Shown: piece by piece, positions 49,129 through 62,300 of the stretch
Numbering within the stretch: the stretch's first letter is position 1
Layout: each line of letters starts with the position of its first letter
Assembly (NCBI RefSeq): GCF_042242105.1
Contig: NC_092014.1
Location: 13,593,874 to 13,657,873 of the forward strand
Direction of reading: 5' to 3'
Length of the DNA stretch: 64,000 nt
Source: Pempheris klunzingeri
Taxonomy: Eukaryota > Chordata > Actinopteri > Acropomatiformes > Pempheridae
Notes under the pieces: model-generated
Databases searched by the model: none
What the model saw: only the letters and a program-made list of their open reading frames with translations
What the model was told of the DNA's origin: nothing
Position numbers and translations under genes: made by a program

Positions 49129-49827
49129 CACACACCTTACACTTGTGGAAGTATTTACAGTATTCACAAGGAAGTCTGCCATTTGACGAGACAGAGAACA
49201 CACACACACACACATATTCACAGAGGAGTGTGTCACAGGTGTCTCTCTGTACCTCGCTCTCCTCCATCTTTACAGGTGATTATCAGGTAGCAGAAAGTGA
49301 AAATATAACTTATGTCTTCACTGAACTACTCTACTCTCCCCTAAAATTAGGCCCTCTGCACATTAGATAGTCTACTAATTATTATCCGCTCATCTTTGTA
49401 TGTTCATATTCTATTTCCTGTCTGGCTTGCCTTAGTTTTGACTAAATTTGACTTCTCTTGTGGAAAATCACAAATTCAGTTTTTAACAAAAATCACATCT
49501 CTAGGAGTGAACTAGATCTTCTCTATAGAAAACCCTTATCACTATATTATACATCTGTAGAGACACACATGAATATCTTTAAAACATTGGAGTTGGGGGA
49601 CTTTCTGTAAACTACAGAAATTAGCCTTTTTCCACAGTTCACAATTTAATAATCTAATAATCAAACTAGAGTCTGAGTGTCAGAGACACAGACACAGAAA
49701 TCACCTTGGCATGAACTTTTATACACACACATATAAAAACTATACTATATGAACTCACAGAATTAAATCTTTTTGTGCAACAGCAGGACACCCAAGGCTA
49801 ACTGGCACCCTGCTCAACCAGTTTCTG

Positions 49828-49829
<2 letters not shown>

Positions 49830-49875
<46 letters not shown>

Positions 49876-50027
49876 CAACTCGACAAGACAGCAACTGATC
49901 ACACACACACATCCCCACACAAATAAACATCGAGTCCCTGTCCCGTAACCTTGTAGTGAAGGTTATAGCAGTCAGCTGGGTCAGTGTGAACACTGGACCA
50001 GCTGAAGAAATGTCCTTCCAGATACCC

Positions 50028-50082
<55 letters not shown>

Positions 50083-50121
50083 GTGTGTGTGTGCGTGCGT
50101 GTGTGTGCGTGTGTGTGTGGA
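49830..50121. repeat. Facing (CA)n and (GT)n microsatellites
   Basis: (CA)n at 49830-49873 and (GT)n with a few GC interruptions at 50031-50120, separated by about 160 bp. Transcribed together they could fold into a long hairpin. Confidence 0.9.
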
Positions 50122-50279
50122 TGAATGTGTGTTTTATTAGTCCTCCAGGTGAGAAAACACACCATGTTCCTTAATTAATAAGTTAATAATGCCTTACAGC
50201 TGAACTGTTAAGAAAGTTAAGATTACAATGAGTAACACACATAAAGGAAAGAGAGAGAGAGAGAGAGGAACATGATGAG

Positions 50280-51393
50280 TTTCTAGCCAACCTGTAGGAT
50301 GATGGGACGTGTAGTCTCTGTGTCGCTTTAGGTTCTTCTGCCACTGTTCAAAAGCACCGATCCAGCTTGTCACTTTCTCATCTTCCCTTCCCTTCCTCTC
50401 CTCCTTTGCGCTGCCTGTCAGGTTCTCTCCGGCCTCTCGTTCACTGTCAAGGCGCCTCCTGTCTTCAATGACAGGTCCCCCAAAGCACAATCAGAAGAGA
50501 TCTTAGGCACATCTAACAAAATGCACTGCACACAACGAGAGAGGACAAGTCAGAGTTTCTGTTCTCCTTTTGGTGTTTTTTTGGATTCTGACTCAGATCC
50601 TCTCTGTTTGTCCTCTCCTCTGCTCCAGTCACGACAGCGCTTGTAGACGCAACAGCAGGAGACAAGAGAAGGGGAGGGAGAGGGGGCTGCACAAGGTCTC
50701 GAAGTGGAGGAGAGAGGAGAGAGAGACAGGGAGCGCTGAAGGTGGCGGAGTTGAAGGAAAGAGCTAGAGAGAGAGAAAGAGGGAGGGAGGGAGAGATGGA
50801 GGGAGGAATGGCAGTGGTAATTAGTGAGTCTGTACCTGACTCTCACTGACATAAGCCCCACATTCCTCAGAAGCGAGGAGGGGGAGAGGCAAAGGAGGGA
50901 GGGAGAAGAAAAGAAAGGAAAAAGTTCTGAGCACACACACCAACACGCTAATGATCCCAGGAAACATATCAGAGAGTACCCTCACCACCCAGAAACAAAC
51001 AAAAACCTGTCTTCCTTACAACACACCATAGCTGATGCGGAGCTCAAGTCAAGATTGCATGATGTTGAGTGAAGGTGCTGCTGCTGGAGCCCCTGCCGTT
51101 CGCCACCTAGACTCTCCAAACGCTTCCTCGCAAGTGTTCAGTCTTCTCTTTTCATTACAGGAAATCTCTCCCTGTCTTTCTCTTCGTCCGTCCCCCTCTC
51201 TCTGTCTTTCGATATGTGTATGGTGTACACACTGCCTGCTCCTGAAACTCACCAAACCAGAATCTGACTGCCCAAATCCCCAACACACCTCCCTCCCTCC
51301 CTCCCTCCCTCCCTCCTATCATTCCGGATGGGAAATGCTATCCTCCTGTGGCCCTGGCCAATCTGTGTGTGCGTGTGTGTGTGTGTGTTATGT

Positions 51394-51433
<40 letters not shown>

Positions 51434-51903
51434 AAACAGCCAGACCTGAATCATGTCAGCCACAGCAACATTCTTACTCCACACCTCGTTCAAAAAAACC
51501 CTCACACCACATGATCGTTGACATCCACCACATGCTTATTACTGATGATCACACACAGGCCTTTGGCCAGCGTTTGCTCATTCATACAAATCTATGCACC
51601 GCTGATGTCACGATGACACGCTGTCTTTAAGTTACACTGTTCGCTCCGCTGACGTCCATAGACCCCACAGTAATGACAACTCTCAGTAATAACAACTCAC
51701 TCACACAGATCTGATCTGAACAGAAATCTGAACTGAAAGTAAAATAATGTACACTGGTTTGACTGGTGTCTCTTATTCTCCTCCATATTTCTTTGTCTCC
51801 CCACCCACTCTTTATTCTTTTCAGACCCTACTTGTTTGATCATGTAGAGAAGTTTCAACACTCCAGACCTCCAGCATTCACCTCTCATTCAGCATACTGT
51901 GTG

Positions 51904-51942
<39 letters not shown>

Positions 51943-51960
51943 CTACCTGAATTCCTTGCA
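50280..51960. other. Purine/pyrimidine-skewed non-coding DNA with microsatellites
   Basis: GGGAGG/GAGAGA stretches (for example 50660-50805, 50875-50925) and CCCTCCCT (51290-51316) alternate with GT runs at 51365-51433 and 51899-51938. No exon with a protein-like translation was found. It may contain promoter or leader sequence of rbm47, but nothing decides this. Confidence 0.45.
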
Positions 51961-53495
51961 CTTCCTTCTTCCTGATCTCAGGTGCGTGGTGAGTGCGACG
52001 TCTTCGTGACAGCTAGTTGTCAAAGCGACAGAGAGCAAGAGAGAGAGAGAGGTGAACAGTAACATCCGTGGTCAGCCAACTAACAGAGCGAGGACAGAAG
52101 AGAGAAGTGAGGAAGCTGGATTTCTGTTTAGAGTAACAACACACACACTAACACACACACACATGCATACATTCAGATAAAGTCCCTGCACACACACTGT
52201 ACACACAGTAGGGAACTTTCGAGTGTGTGTGTGTATGTGTGTGTGTAGGAAACTGAGATTGAGTCAGACGTGCTCACACAGAGAAATAACGTTTCAACAC
52301 AGCGGCTGAACTCTGGCTGGGAGGAGGCCAGGGCCGTTGGACGTGTTGCTCAATACATTTCACTTTAATGCTTACTTAACAGAACTCGCAGGCCTTTTAT
52401 AAAGTCTGCAAATACAGAAGCTCATATAATACTGAGTTAAGTTTGAATATCTGTGCTGTAACAGAGGGAGGCAGAGTCCACAGTTAACCTTTGACAATCC
52501 AAACATATCATGGAAAATATTTTTACAGGTAACTTTTCTCACTTTATTATCACATGTGGAAGCAGTAAAGTGGTTTACTGGTGTTCAGTCATTGAGATTT
52601 GACTGTTTGAAGGCAGATAGATAGGCAGATGTCTATTTACATTTTCAGGACAACAATACCCAGTGTTTTTCATTTTTTTTATCCCAATGAATATATACAT
52701 ATATGAATGATAATGAATATAAGTTACTCACTCTTACTGCTGAAGTATAAAAATCCACTTGAGGAGACTTGCTTAAATGAATCCAGGTTATCCATCCATC
52801 CTTTACAGAGAGATTCTTTAAAGTTGCAAGCTTATACAGTGCACCCTGTTGAAAGTCATCTGCACAAACTGCTAAACTACTACTAACAGTATAACTACTG
52901 ACCAGAGATGAATGAAAGCATCTCTGACTCTGGCGCCCTTTGATAAACAGTTACCAGCAGGGTAAACGCTACAGGACTTACATGAACCCTGGCATGGTGC
53001 AGTGGTTTGATAAAACCACTGAACAGTAATGTAAGATGTACAGTAACTGTGTGGGCACATTTCAGAGTTTGTTTGGACAGAAAATCTTGGATATTTTATA
53101 TCAGATTACATCGCACAGGTGTCAGAAGCACGCTGTCCACGGATTGCACGTAGTTTTAGTTGGTTTTGATCAATAAAAGTTGGAGCAAGACGAAATTTCA
53201 TGTAGAAGTTGGCGAATGTGGAGATGATCTTTCCTCTTTTATAATACTGTCTCCACTTGAAACAACTTGCCGGGTTGTGGAAAAATGCCAGCAGGGATCA
53301 TTCACAAACCAGTGAACTGAGATATCAGTTGCAGAGATAAAAGTAATTCTATTTGATAGGTGGGGCGTGATTGTTCAAAATGTTATGCTTGTTTTATTGG
53401 TTGGCGTTTCAATGCAAACCTCAGGACACAGTATGAGGTCGCCAGTAAAGATATACAGTTCTTAGGGAGGTACAATTGTTGATATTAGGACCCAG
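51961..53495. other. Non-coding spacer
   Basis: About 1.5 kb with no protein-like frame and no clear mobile element. Short CA and GT runs lie near 52140-52165 and 52221-52248. Confidence 0.5.
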
Positions 53496-54165
53496 TTAAA
53501 GGATACTTCTAGTTTATTACAACTCAACGCCTTAATTATGTCTGTTGTTAAGGTCAGTGTTTCTATTGATTGTGACGACAAAGTAACTGCAGAAATTCCC
53601 ATAGCCAGATTATCTAAACTGCTTTATTTCTTGGTAAACCAGAAAAACGAGTGTTCCTGCCGACTGCAGAGGAAAACTATGAGTGTGCACAACATTAAGT
53701 ACGGTCGGTCAAAGTTTAGCCACAATGTCCCTCTGTAACCTGTGACGGATGGTTTCAACGGGCAGTTTTGGTAATAATTTTTCGGTTAGCCTTCGTTTTC
53801 ACTCAGCTCATGTTTATTGCCCCGTCAGATTTCTTTTTAGCAATGTTGCCACTTTCCAAGATCCCACCAATTACTTATGTGAACACAAAGCCATTATATA
53901 TCAATGATGAATGTTAAGAAATACACATATTCTCGTTCAATCAATGCTGCTCCTAATGCTGCAGCCAGCGGGTTGTTAGCTTAGTTTAGCATAAAGAGTG
54001 GAAACAGACAGAAACACGTAGGCAGTGACTTCATGCACTTTTCAGTTATTTTTGTGTCATATTCATATTTATCATATAGATAAAAGAGTGGTATGAATGT
54101 TCTCACCCATATCTCAGTAGAAAAAGCCAATGATGGATTTACCATAATATTAGACTATTCCTTTG
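53496..54165. mobile_element. Non-autonomous repeat element (TTAGCTTAGCATAAAG family)
   Basis: Starts TTAAAGGATACTTCTAG and ends ACTATTCCTTTGA, whose reverse complement TCAAAGGAATAGT mirrors the start, suggesting short terminal inverted repeats. Internally it has GTTGTTAGCTTAGTTTAGCATAAAG-like sequence followed by GGAAACAGACAGAAAC, typical of an abundant percomorph repeat. The 66-aa frame at 53538-53738 lies inside it and shows no family resemblance. Confidence 0.6.
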
Positions 54166-54660
54166 ATAGTTGCAGAAATGATGGTCAAAACTAATAAGGC
54201 TCCACCCGAATCATCCTTTAATGATAGCTTTCAGAAACTTTACACACACAAACCCTCACACACACACACACAGACTTGCAGACGTGCACATGCAGCCTTT
54301 TCACAGGGTGTAAACAAAAGCAAACTCTTCCCACAATAAGCAGCTCAGACCCTGCCCTGGTTGCTACACAATAGACAGAGAGACCTGAGACACAGCGAGC
54401 AGAGATTCCCAGGAAAAAAAACCCTCCGCTGGTACTCTGAACGGCCGACAATGACACACAAAGAGACGGGGCAGCGTATCTATTCACCTGCAACAAGTGG
54501 GCCCAATCAAGCCATCACACACACTGCAAGGAAAACTGAGAAAGGAGGAAAACTTGGATCATATTACTATTGTATCTGCTGGTGAACTGGATTTATGATG
54601 ATGAAATTATATCAAGTGGCCTTGCTGTGGACCTTGTTGATTTTAATTTGCTCGACTGTG

Positions 54661-54878
54661 TCACCCCCCCCCTCTCTCTCTGTCTCTCTCCCTCTCTCTC
54701 TCTTTCTCTCTCCCTCTGTCTCTCTCCCTCTCTCTCTTTCTCCCCGTGCCTCTCTCTCTCTTGTTACACAAATAGATCACTTACAAATTTGGCTGTGATG
54801 TAGCGACAGCGTTTCTTGTCAAGTTCTGACCTTGTACTTTACACAAAAGCAGCATTCTCTACAAAGCCTCAATAGTTA

Positions 54879-54938
<60 letters not shown>
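54661..54938. repeat. (CT)n block and (GT)n(GA)n microsatellite
   Basis: CT-rich sequence at about 54668-54762 and a compound (GT)n(GA)n at about 54881-54938. Confidence 0.9.
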
Positions 54939-55189
54939 TGTGGGTCTCTTAGATTCTAATTGGGTCTTGGTGAGTGACAGTGATCAAATCCCACGATGAT
55001 GAGCTCCACTAAAATGCTTATAAATTTATAAATATAAATTTCCATACTCAGTGTAGGAAAGTTCTCATTTTCATTCTGCACATCCAGAACAAATTATTCT
55101 TCATCAGTATCAGTCCGTGGAGTCCTAATAGATGATTGATTTCATAAGGTTATAGTTGCAAAAAGAGTGTTTCCAACTTTGTGACAAGC

Positions 55190-55509
55190 GATCGGGGAAG
55201 ATGCTTTTCCTGTGTCAACGTGAGGCCCATAGAGCAATGACTGTTTGGTGTGGAAGAGCTCGACTGGCCTGCACAGAACCTCGACCTCAACCCCATCGGA
55301 CACCTCTGGGATGAACTAGAACACTGACTGTGAGCCAGCCGTTATTTCCCAACCTCAGTTACTCTGTTGTGGCCTAGTGGGAGCACTTTTGGAAAGCTTT
55401 CCCAGCAGAGTAAAGGCTGTTAATGTCCGTGGTGTTGGAATGAGATGTTCAACAATTACAAATGGGTGTAATGTTTGGGTGTCTGCACACTTTTGGCCAC
55501 AGAATGCAG
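55190..55509 (+). mobile_element. Truncated Tc1-like transposon remnant
   Basis: The plus strand encodes LDWPAQNLDLNPIGHLWDEL, a diverged version of the PAQSPDLNPIENLWDEL motif near the C-terminus of Tc1-type transposases (final catalytic-domain region), followed at once by a stop. Downstream are GTGGCCTAGTGGGAGCA, GGAATGAGATGTTCAACAA and the terminal CACACTTTTGGCCACAGAAT, in the order of intact fish elements. The 5' part is missing and the frame is broken. It is a dead fragment. Confidence 0.8.
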
Positions 55510-57179
55510 GATACTTGACCCTTTTTTGCACAAGGTCAACTCAAGGTCACACACACACACATGTAAAAGAAAAGTGTAAATAGTGAGTGTGGTTGAAAAG
55601 CGTTGCTGTGAGTGTGTCTGTAAATTGATTAAAGAGAGAGAGGAGAAACTCCTTCCAGCACTGTACAGCTTCCCGTAAAGATTAGACCTTTATTGAGAAA
55701 ATTCCAGGTCGGCTTAAGGCTGCACGACCCGCCGTCTCCAACCGGGCCGATTATTGAATATGCCGTTACACACACAAACACACCCACACACATGCACACA
55801 AACACAACACATACAGAGCGAGTGGAGCCCTGTTGTGAGGCGACATTGATGACGCGTGTTGGATGGGATAATCTCTCCAGCTGTACTCTCACCCGTGGAG
55901 AAGTGAGGCTCATTTGGCCCCAAAAAGCTCACTGAGGTTTTTCCACACACTGATGAACCCCCTCCTGCTTTTTCGAGCAAAGTCTGAAGCTTAACAAGAG
56001 CCAGTAAACTACAGAAAATAAATCATCTTTGTGCTATTCTTCACTGTGCATTCCTACTAATTTAGATACTCGGCTCATCTCTGCATGTGTGGGAGCCGAG
56101 CTTAGTCTGCTCCCTGTTCATGCCGCAGAAAGACCGATATGAAGAGTCAGGTTCATACATTCTTAATGGCCAAGCACTCAGATCAAATAGAGGCCAGAAA
56201 GTGGCTTTGAAACGTGTTACAAATTGAAGCAATACGTCTGTATCTCCGACATAAGCCAGTAAAATGTCTCCCTCTGTTGGTGTGATACCGACATTACAAA
56301 CCTTTGATTTATGGTGTCACTTTAAAGTAGGATCCCCACTGAGTTTAAGAGTTTTTCTATCAGCCGGGCAAGTCCAACACTATTCATGTTTATTAGCCAC
56401 TCTTTTTTCCTAAAGCTAGAAACAGCTTGACGTCTGAACATTGGCTAACCGGGTCCTTTAATGAATGGAAGAGCTGTGTTGGAGGAATGGATGTTTTCAT
56501 GAGAAAGACATTCAGTGGCAAATACCTATCAGTGTCTGAAAAGAAGAGAAGAAAAAAGAAGATGGAAAGTAAAACACAGTCAGTGAATTCAATTGTTTCA
56601 TATAAAATCTTAATTGTGGAGTATAGTGCACTACGTAAACAACAACAGAACATTATAGTGAAATAAAAACGGAAAAGAGGATCGAGATACTGCAGGTCCA
56701 CGTGTCCCACTCCTGCATACTGTACTGGTAATTGCCAGACATGTTTAAACAAGACGGTGTTTTGTGGTAGATTTAGAGTTATAATGATTATGGATTAAAG
56801 GCTTTTGTCCAAGTGAAATGAGAAAGTTTTTAGCTGATTTATCCTTTTTGGTTGCGAAAAGCAGTCATCGTGACGAAGAGGAGGACGGACAACTAAGTTT
56901 AGACTTTGTTTTTAGACCTACATAAATTAGTTCAGTACATTTTAAAAACCAGTACCAACCATTAACATTGTTGTGGCATGCCAGATGACACTACCCTCAT
57001 TACGTTTGGCAAGAGTTAAAGGTTAACTTAGTCAGAGCAAGTTTTCATGTGAAATTCTTGGCTACTATAATAAATTCTGTGTGAAGGCACTGTGGGAACC
57101 AATATTGTACTTTCAACATCACTTTTACGCATATTCCAAGAGGCGGTGTTGCACTTTGATCACCTGGTGAGCCGCACAC
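55510..57179. other. Non-coding spacer before nsun7
   Basis: No protein-like frame and no complete mobile element. A short CA run lies near 55548-55560 and a mixed CA stretch near 55767-55812. Confidence 0.5.
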
Positions 57180-57480
57180 TGGTGGAAGAAATATTCAGAT
57201 GCTTCACTTAAGTAAAAATACCACAAAAATCCTGCATTCTATCCCTTATTTCAACTAAAAGTGTGTATTATCGGCATAATACCTAAACTATCAGAAGTAA
57301 AACTGCTTATCCTGCAGAAAGTGTTTTACTATTGTATTACTATTACTATATATGATGTTTGTGGGGTTTTTTTTACAGCTGCATTGATGTGTATGTAACA
57401 TTTTAATGCTGTAGATGTTTAAGGTTGTATTCATTTCAACTACTGTATACACTGTTTAATCTACAGCAACGCATCATGGT
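57180..57480 (+). repeat. GTGGTGGAAGAA / TTACTTAAGTA repeat
   Basis: Begins GGTGGAAGAAATATTCAGAT and continues CTTCACTTAAGTAAAAATACC, TCCTGCATTC and CTGCAGAAAGTG, the order of a very abundant percomorph repeat. The 3' limit is uncertain. Confidence 0.65.
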
Positions 57481-59378
57481 CTGCAAGATCAATATATGTT
57501 TGTAGCGTTGCTGCCCTGTGAGAACCACTTATCGCTAAAAAGTCAGCTTTTCATGCCTGTTTTCAGCTCTGTCACGTCCTGCTGATCCAGAGTTTGCCCT
57601 AAATAAACATTTAATACTTCAGTTTATCTGAAAAATTCAAAAAATCATCAAATACGTGGTTTTTACTGAACAGGAATGGTGGGAAAAAATATAGTTAGAA
57701 CATGTCTAGTAACCACAGATGTGGTGGAGTAAAATGCACTTCTACACAATTTCTACACAAGTACAAAACCTAATTTACTTAGTTAAATCCCAACACAGCT
57801 CTGCGCACAAGCATGTGTCTCTCAGGCATCATCACCTCTGGTGGGACACTTGGCTGCGATGTGAAACACTGTGGTGGCCAGTAGGGGACAGCCTCAGTCT
57901 GATCTGCCTGTCTGATGCCTCGCTCCTGAGGAGGCAGTGCAATCTGAATAAAGATCTCACCTGGTCCCACCTCGTCTGACACTGTACTGAACACACAATC
58001 CACCAACATATTCAAATAAACACGCACATAATGCAGCTTTTCTTTATAGTGATCAGTTTGGTTATTTCTACTTCTTTCCTCATAAATGGAACGTGAAAGA
58101 GGATCAAGAAAGGTACCGGTCTATTACAGCTAAGGTTTTAAAAGGAGGTCTTCCACTGACAATACCTGATGATAACCACTAAATGTTAAAAGTTGTCTTA
58201 TATAGAGTGCATAATGTATTTTTACTGTATATCTGTCACAGGGAAGAAAGGCTCTTCATTATCATATTGTTGCCATGGTGTTTCAAACTCAGGGCCGGCC
58301 GGCATGCCACAGGACGCAACCACAGATGACAAAGAGGTGATGAGTGTGTGAAGTACTCTAATTCATTGGGGCACTTTATGATACCGAATGCAGAGCAGGA
58401 GGAGAGTTTTAGAGCAGAAAAAAGCAGTTTGTGGTTAATAGTTAGGCTTTGCTCAGGCGGCATTTCTTTGAGAAGATGAGCTGTTTCGCTCCTGAGAGGA
58501 GGATTCTGAATGACAAAGGTAAGACCAGCTATGCAATTTTAAACAGCCCATCATCGTCTATGCAGATTACACTAAGCTGCTGTAGCCTTTTCTCCCAGTC
58601 CTGCTCCTCTGAGGAGGACTTTCTCCTGCGGAGGGCAGGAAACTGCTTCACACTCATTAAATCACTGCTGTTTGATATTCATTAATTTATTCCATTTGCT
58701 CTGACATGGCATTATTGGACACGATGCACATTTCTGGTCAATTCCAACTTTGTGCTTAAACATTGATGAGTGCTGTAAAAGCCGATTACTCTCTCTCTCT
58801 GTGTTTCTCTCAATTAATCCAGTTTAATTAGAGGCTAGTGGTCCCTGCACTTCTGGATGTTAATCCTCATGTGCCAATTCTTATTTGTCAAGTCAAGTGA
58901 TGTCACCCCAACACCCACATTGCTGGTTCAGACCACATCCTGCAGACATGTCTACTGTTACTGCATATTTCTGTGTGTGTGTGAGATGCAGCTGCACATA
59001 GATGAGTGAAGCAGGTCAGTGAGAGGTGGACCTTTGTCCAGGGTCGGACAGTGGCTCATTATTTATTCATGCTGATGTATCTGACCAACAGGCCTAATTG
59101 CACCAGGAGGAGCCCAATTACCCACCGCGGCCTACAGCTGCACTGTCTCACATTCACAGAAACTGGAGGGTGGATCACATGTCAGCCATGACTAACGCTA
59201 TGTGTCTTATTTACATTTGCCCAGCTCAGGTTAAACTTCGTACTCTAACACTGTTTGTGTCTGTTTAGATGCTCGTTGGTCGAACAGAAGCTGGCAGGAG
59301 CATGAAAGAGAGAAAAGACACGAGACAGACTGAAGTGTTTACGGGAGCTCGACAAGTGTTTGGTTTGTTGCTGAGAGC
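57481..59378. other. nsun7 upstream region
   Basis: No coding signal was recognised. The proximal part should include the nsun7 promoter and 5' UTR, but I see no clear TATA box or CpG island. Frames such as 59006-59191 have no family resemblance. Confidence 0.45.
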
Positions 59379-62300
59379 ATGGCAGACAAAGGTAAGATCT
59401 TTATGCTGCTGTTTTCTTGTTTGTATGTGTGTGTGTGTGTGTGTGTGTGAGTAACATGAGTAATGTGCGAACATACAGTACACACTCATTCACACACACT
59501 CTGTCCCCTTCACCTGCAGTGGGCTCCAGCGAGGTTGCGAATATGAGCTCTGTGACAGAGGAGATCCTCATCTCACATCAAGACCACGACCAAGAGACCA
59601 ACAAGGAGCCCCGCTCGTTTCTACCTCCTCTTCCTCCTCTTCATTCATCTTCACCTTCACCGGGTGAGATACAGATCTGAATCTTATCTCATATTGAGGA
59701 TATCTAATTAAATTCAAGTGTTCAGCCCCCATTCACCAGTACATTGTAAGGATTCATAAGTGGTTGTATACTAATCTAACATGCTGTGTGATGGTGAAAG
59801 CCAAGAGCTTTTACTGTGAAAGGAAAGACCAGGTTCTCAGATATACCTGTGTGGCCTCAGGTTTCAGTCGCCTATAGATGAGCTGTACGCACCAGGTGAC
59901 GCCAGAAGAAAATACAAAGCAACACACCAATATCTAAACCTCCTACTGTTTTGGACGGAGCACCTACAGTATCAACAGACTGAGGGCATTCCCTGTAAAT
60001 TATACATTTTCCTCCCTGATGTTTTTTCCGTGTTCATCTCACGTTGCTTTGATGTTCTGATGTCTCTTCCCTCGTCTCATGACATTTCCTTGTATCCTTT
60101 CCAGCTTGCAACAACAATCTACTTTAACATTTCCACAAATCTCAATTATCTCTCCTCCCTCCCTTATCCATCTCAATACATCATCACCCCCCCCACCCAT
60201 CCCTCCCCGTCCTCTCCTCAGACACTCTTCCTGCAGTCTCAGATCAGGCCTACCTGCAAGCAGCAGCCATTTTCCAGCAGCTGCGAGCAGAGAAGCCAGT
60301 CACACAACAACACCTGCATTACCAGAAGAAGACAGACACACCACTACCAGAGAGCGGAGACAAAACCACACAGAGACAGGCCTACAAACTCGCCTTCAGC
60401 ACACTCAAATGTATGATTACTGAAGTCACTCGTGTTGTTTTTTAGTAATCATTGTAATTTAGCTTAGATTTTAGTAAAGCAACACGCTCTGCCTAGAGAG
60501 GACGGACTGTTGTTAAACATAAAGTCAGGGGAAAATGAATTTGATCTACCCCACTGCAACCTCTGCAGCCCCTGCCCACCTCCTGTAAGGGAGCCTTATC
60601 TCTGTAATGAATAGCAGGGGAGCTGCAGCATGTGTCAACTCCAATATTCACTTTTGAATTGCAGCTTCAACTGCACACAGTAGATTAAATAGTATATAGT
60701 CATACATTTAATTTCTCTGTGTGACTGCAAATTACTTGAGCTAGAGGTACAGCAGATGTCTGCACGGGAGGTGATTAGACGGTGCATGCCATGAACACAC
60801 ACACACACACACACACATACTCGCACATGGCACATGTGCACACAGTTTTACACACAGTATTTGACTGCACATGTAGGGGGTGGCTGGTATCTAGCCATGC
60901 AGATAGTTTTGATTTTATTTGGCCATATTTGAAGATATTGCTCTCTGAGATGTCTGCCACCACCTCAGTGCACTGGGTTTGAATAGACTTGTGGTTCAGA
61001 GGAAAATGAGATTTAAAGCTGCAAGTAAGTATTTTCATATAAATGATGGGTCAAATATGGTTTATGTGAAAGGAGTCACATGCTTTGGTAATAATAATGA
61101 TAATAATAATAATAATGAATAAAGCCACAGAAAACTTTAACTTCTTTTGGTTTTAGGTTTTCGGTTCCCTCTCACCACTCTATCAATATCATTTCCAGCA
61201 GCAGCAGGCAGCTGTTTTCAGCAAATAAATAAATAAATAAAGCTGTGATAAAGATAAAGCTGGTGCACACTACCAGCCCAGCAGCAAATGGTTTATAACC
61301 AGACAGTGACTACCTGATGAACACAGTGAAGCATTTGGCAGCTAAAGAGATTTATTTTTCTCAGCAATAAAAGCAAAGCAAATAGGGAGAGCAACTTTAG
61401 GAGATGATGAATTATCAGTGTTGTGTGTTGTGGCCAAAAAAGTCAAACAGTAGTGTTTTAAAAAAATCAGACGCAATGTTAATTCTGATTAATAAAGTGA
61501 ATTGTAACAGTTTTTCATTCTGCTTTCTACTCAAAAAATAGTCCCAATGAAAATTGAGGGCAAAGTCTATGAATTATGTAGATTACCAAAAACACTTTTT
61601 TTAAAGACCAAAAATGTAAATGCAGCTTTTCCTTGATGCAATAACTAAAATATTCTGCTGTAGGCAGAAATCTCTCTAACGGATATCTTCAAATTAAGGC
61701 AAAAACTATGAGTAGGCATATGTTTTTGGAATCTAAGTGAACCAAGCCAAGATTTCTCTTCATTAGTTTGAATGTGTCTTATATGAAATACAACTAATAT
61801 TTACATATGTCTTTTCTTTCCATTAACAACATGGTTTTTCTCCTAGACCAAGATTTACTAGAGGACATCATCCTGGACAGCTGCTTCCACACTTCTCAGC
61901 ATATCGTGAGTCCTACCAGGTTTAACACGAGTGCTCTCCAACCCAAAACTGATTAAAAACACTTCAGCACTTACTCACTGACTGTTAAACTGTCTGGGAG
62001 TTATCTGTCTTCTAATAAAGCAGCTGCAGTCTCTCTGTCCATATGAATGTGCTCCATCAGAATATGGTAAAATGGTGTTGAGGGAGACGGGGATGCAGTT
62101 AAAGGCCATTTGTATTCAGATCCGTATGTAGTCTGGCTGGTTATAGGTGGCAAATGATGCATACAGGAGAAAGGCAGACGTACCCTCCAACTGAGAGACC
62201 GTAAACGACACTATAAAACACCGTGCGGTGACACATACATGCACAAAGGGACACGCCTGTGTGCGTGATTGCATGCGTGTGTGTGTGTGAAGGATGACTT

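Noticed and set aside
51035-51514. 159-aa plus-strand frame
   Set aside because: It mixes pyrimidine-rich sequence and a (GT)n tract; no domain or splice structure supports it.
29120-59378. A hidden coding gene in the 30-kb gap
   Set aside because: No frame over about 60 codons outside repeats resembles a protein family, and no pair of candidate exons shared phase and similarity. A small or fast-evolving gene cannot be excluded by eye.
59269-59454. 61-aa frame as an alternative nsun7 start
   Set aside because: When spliced to exon 2 this frame meets a stop after eight codons; the MADK frame matches NSUN7.
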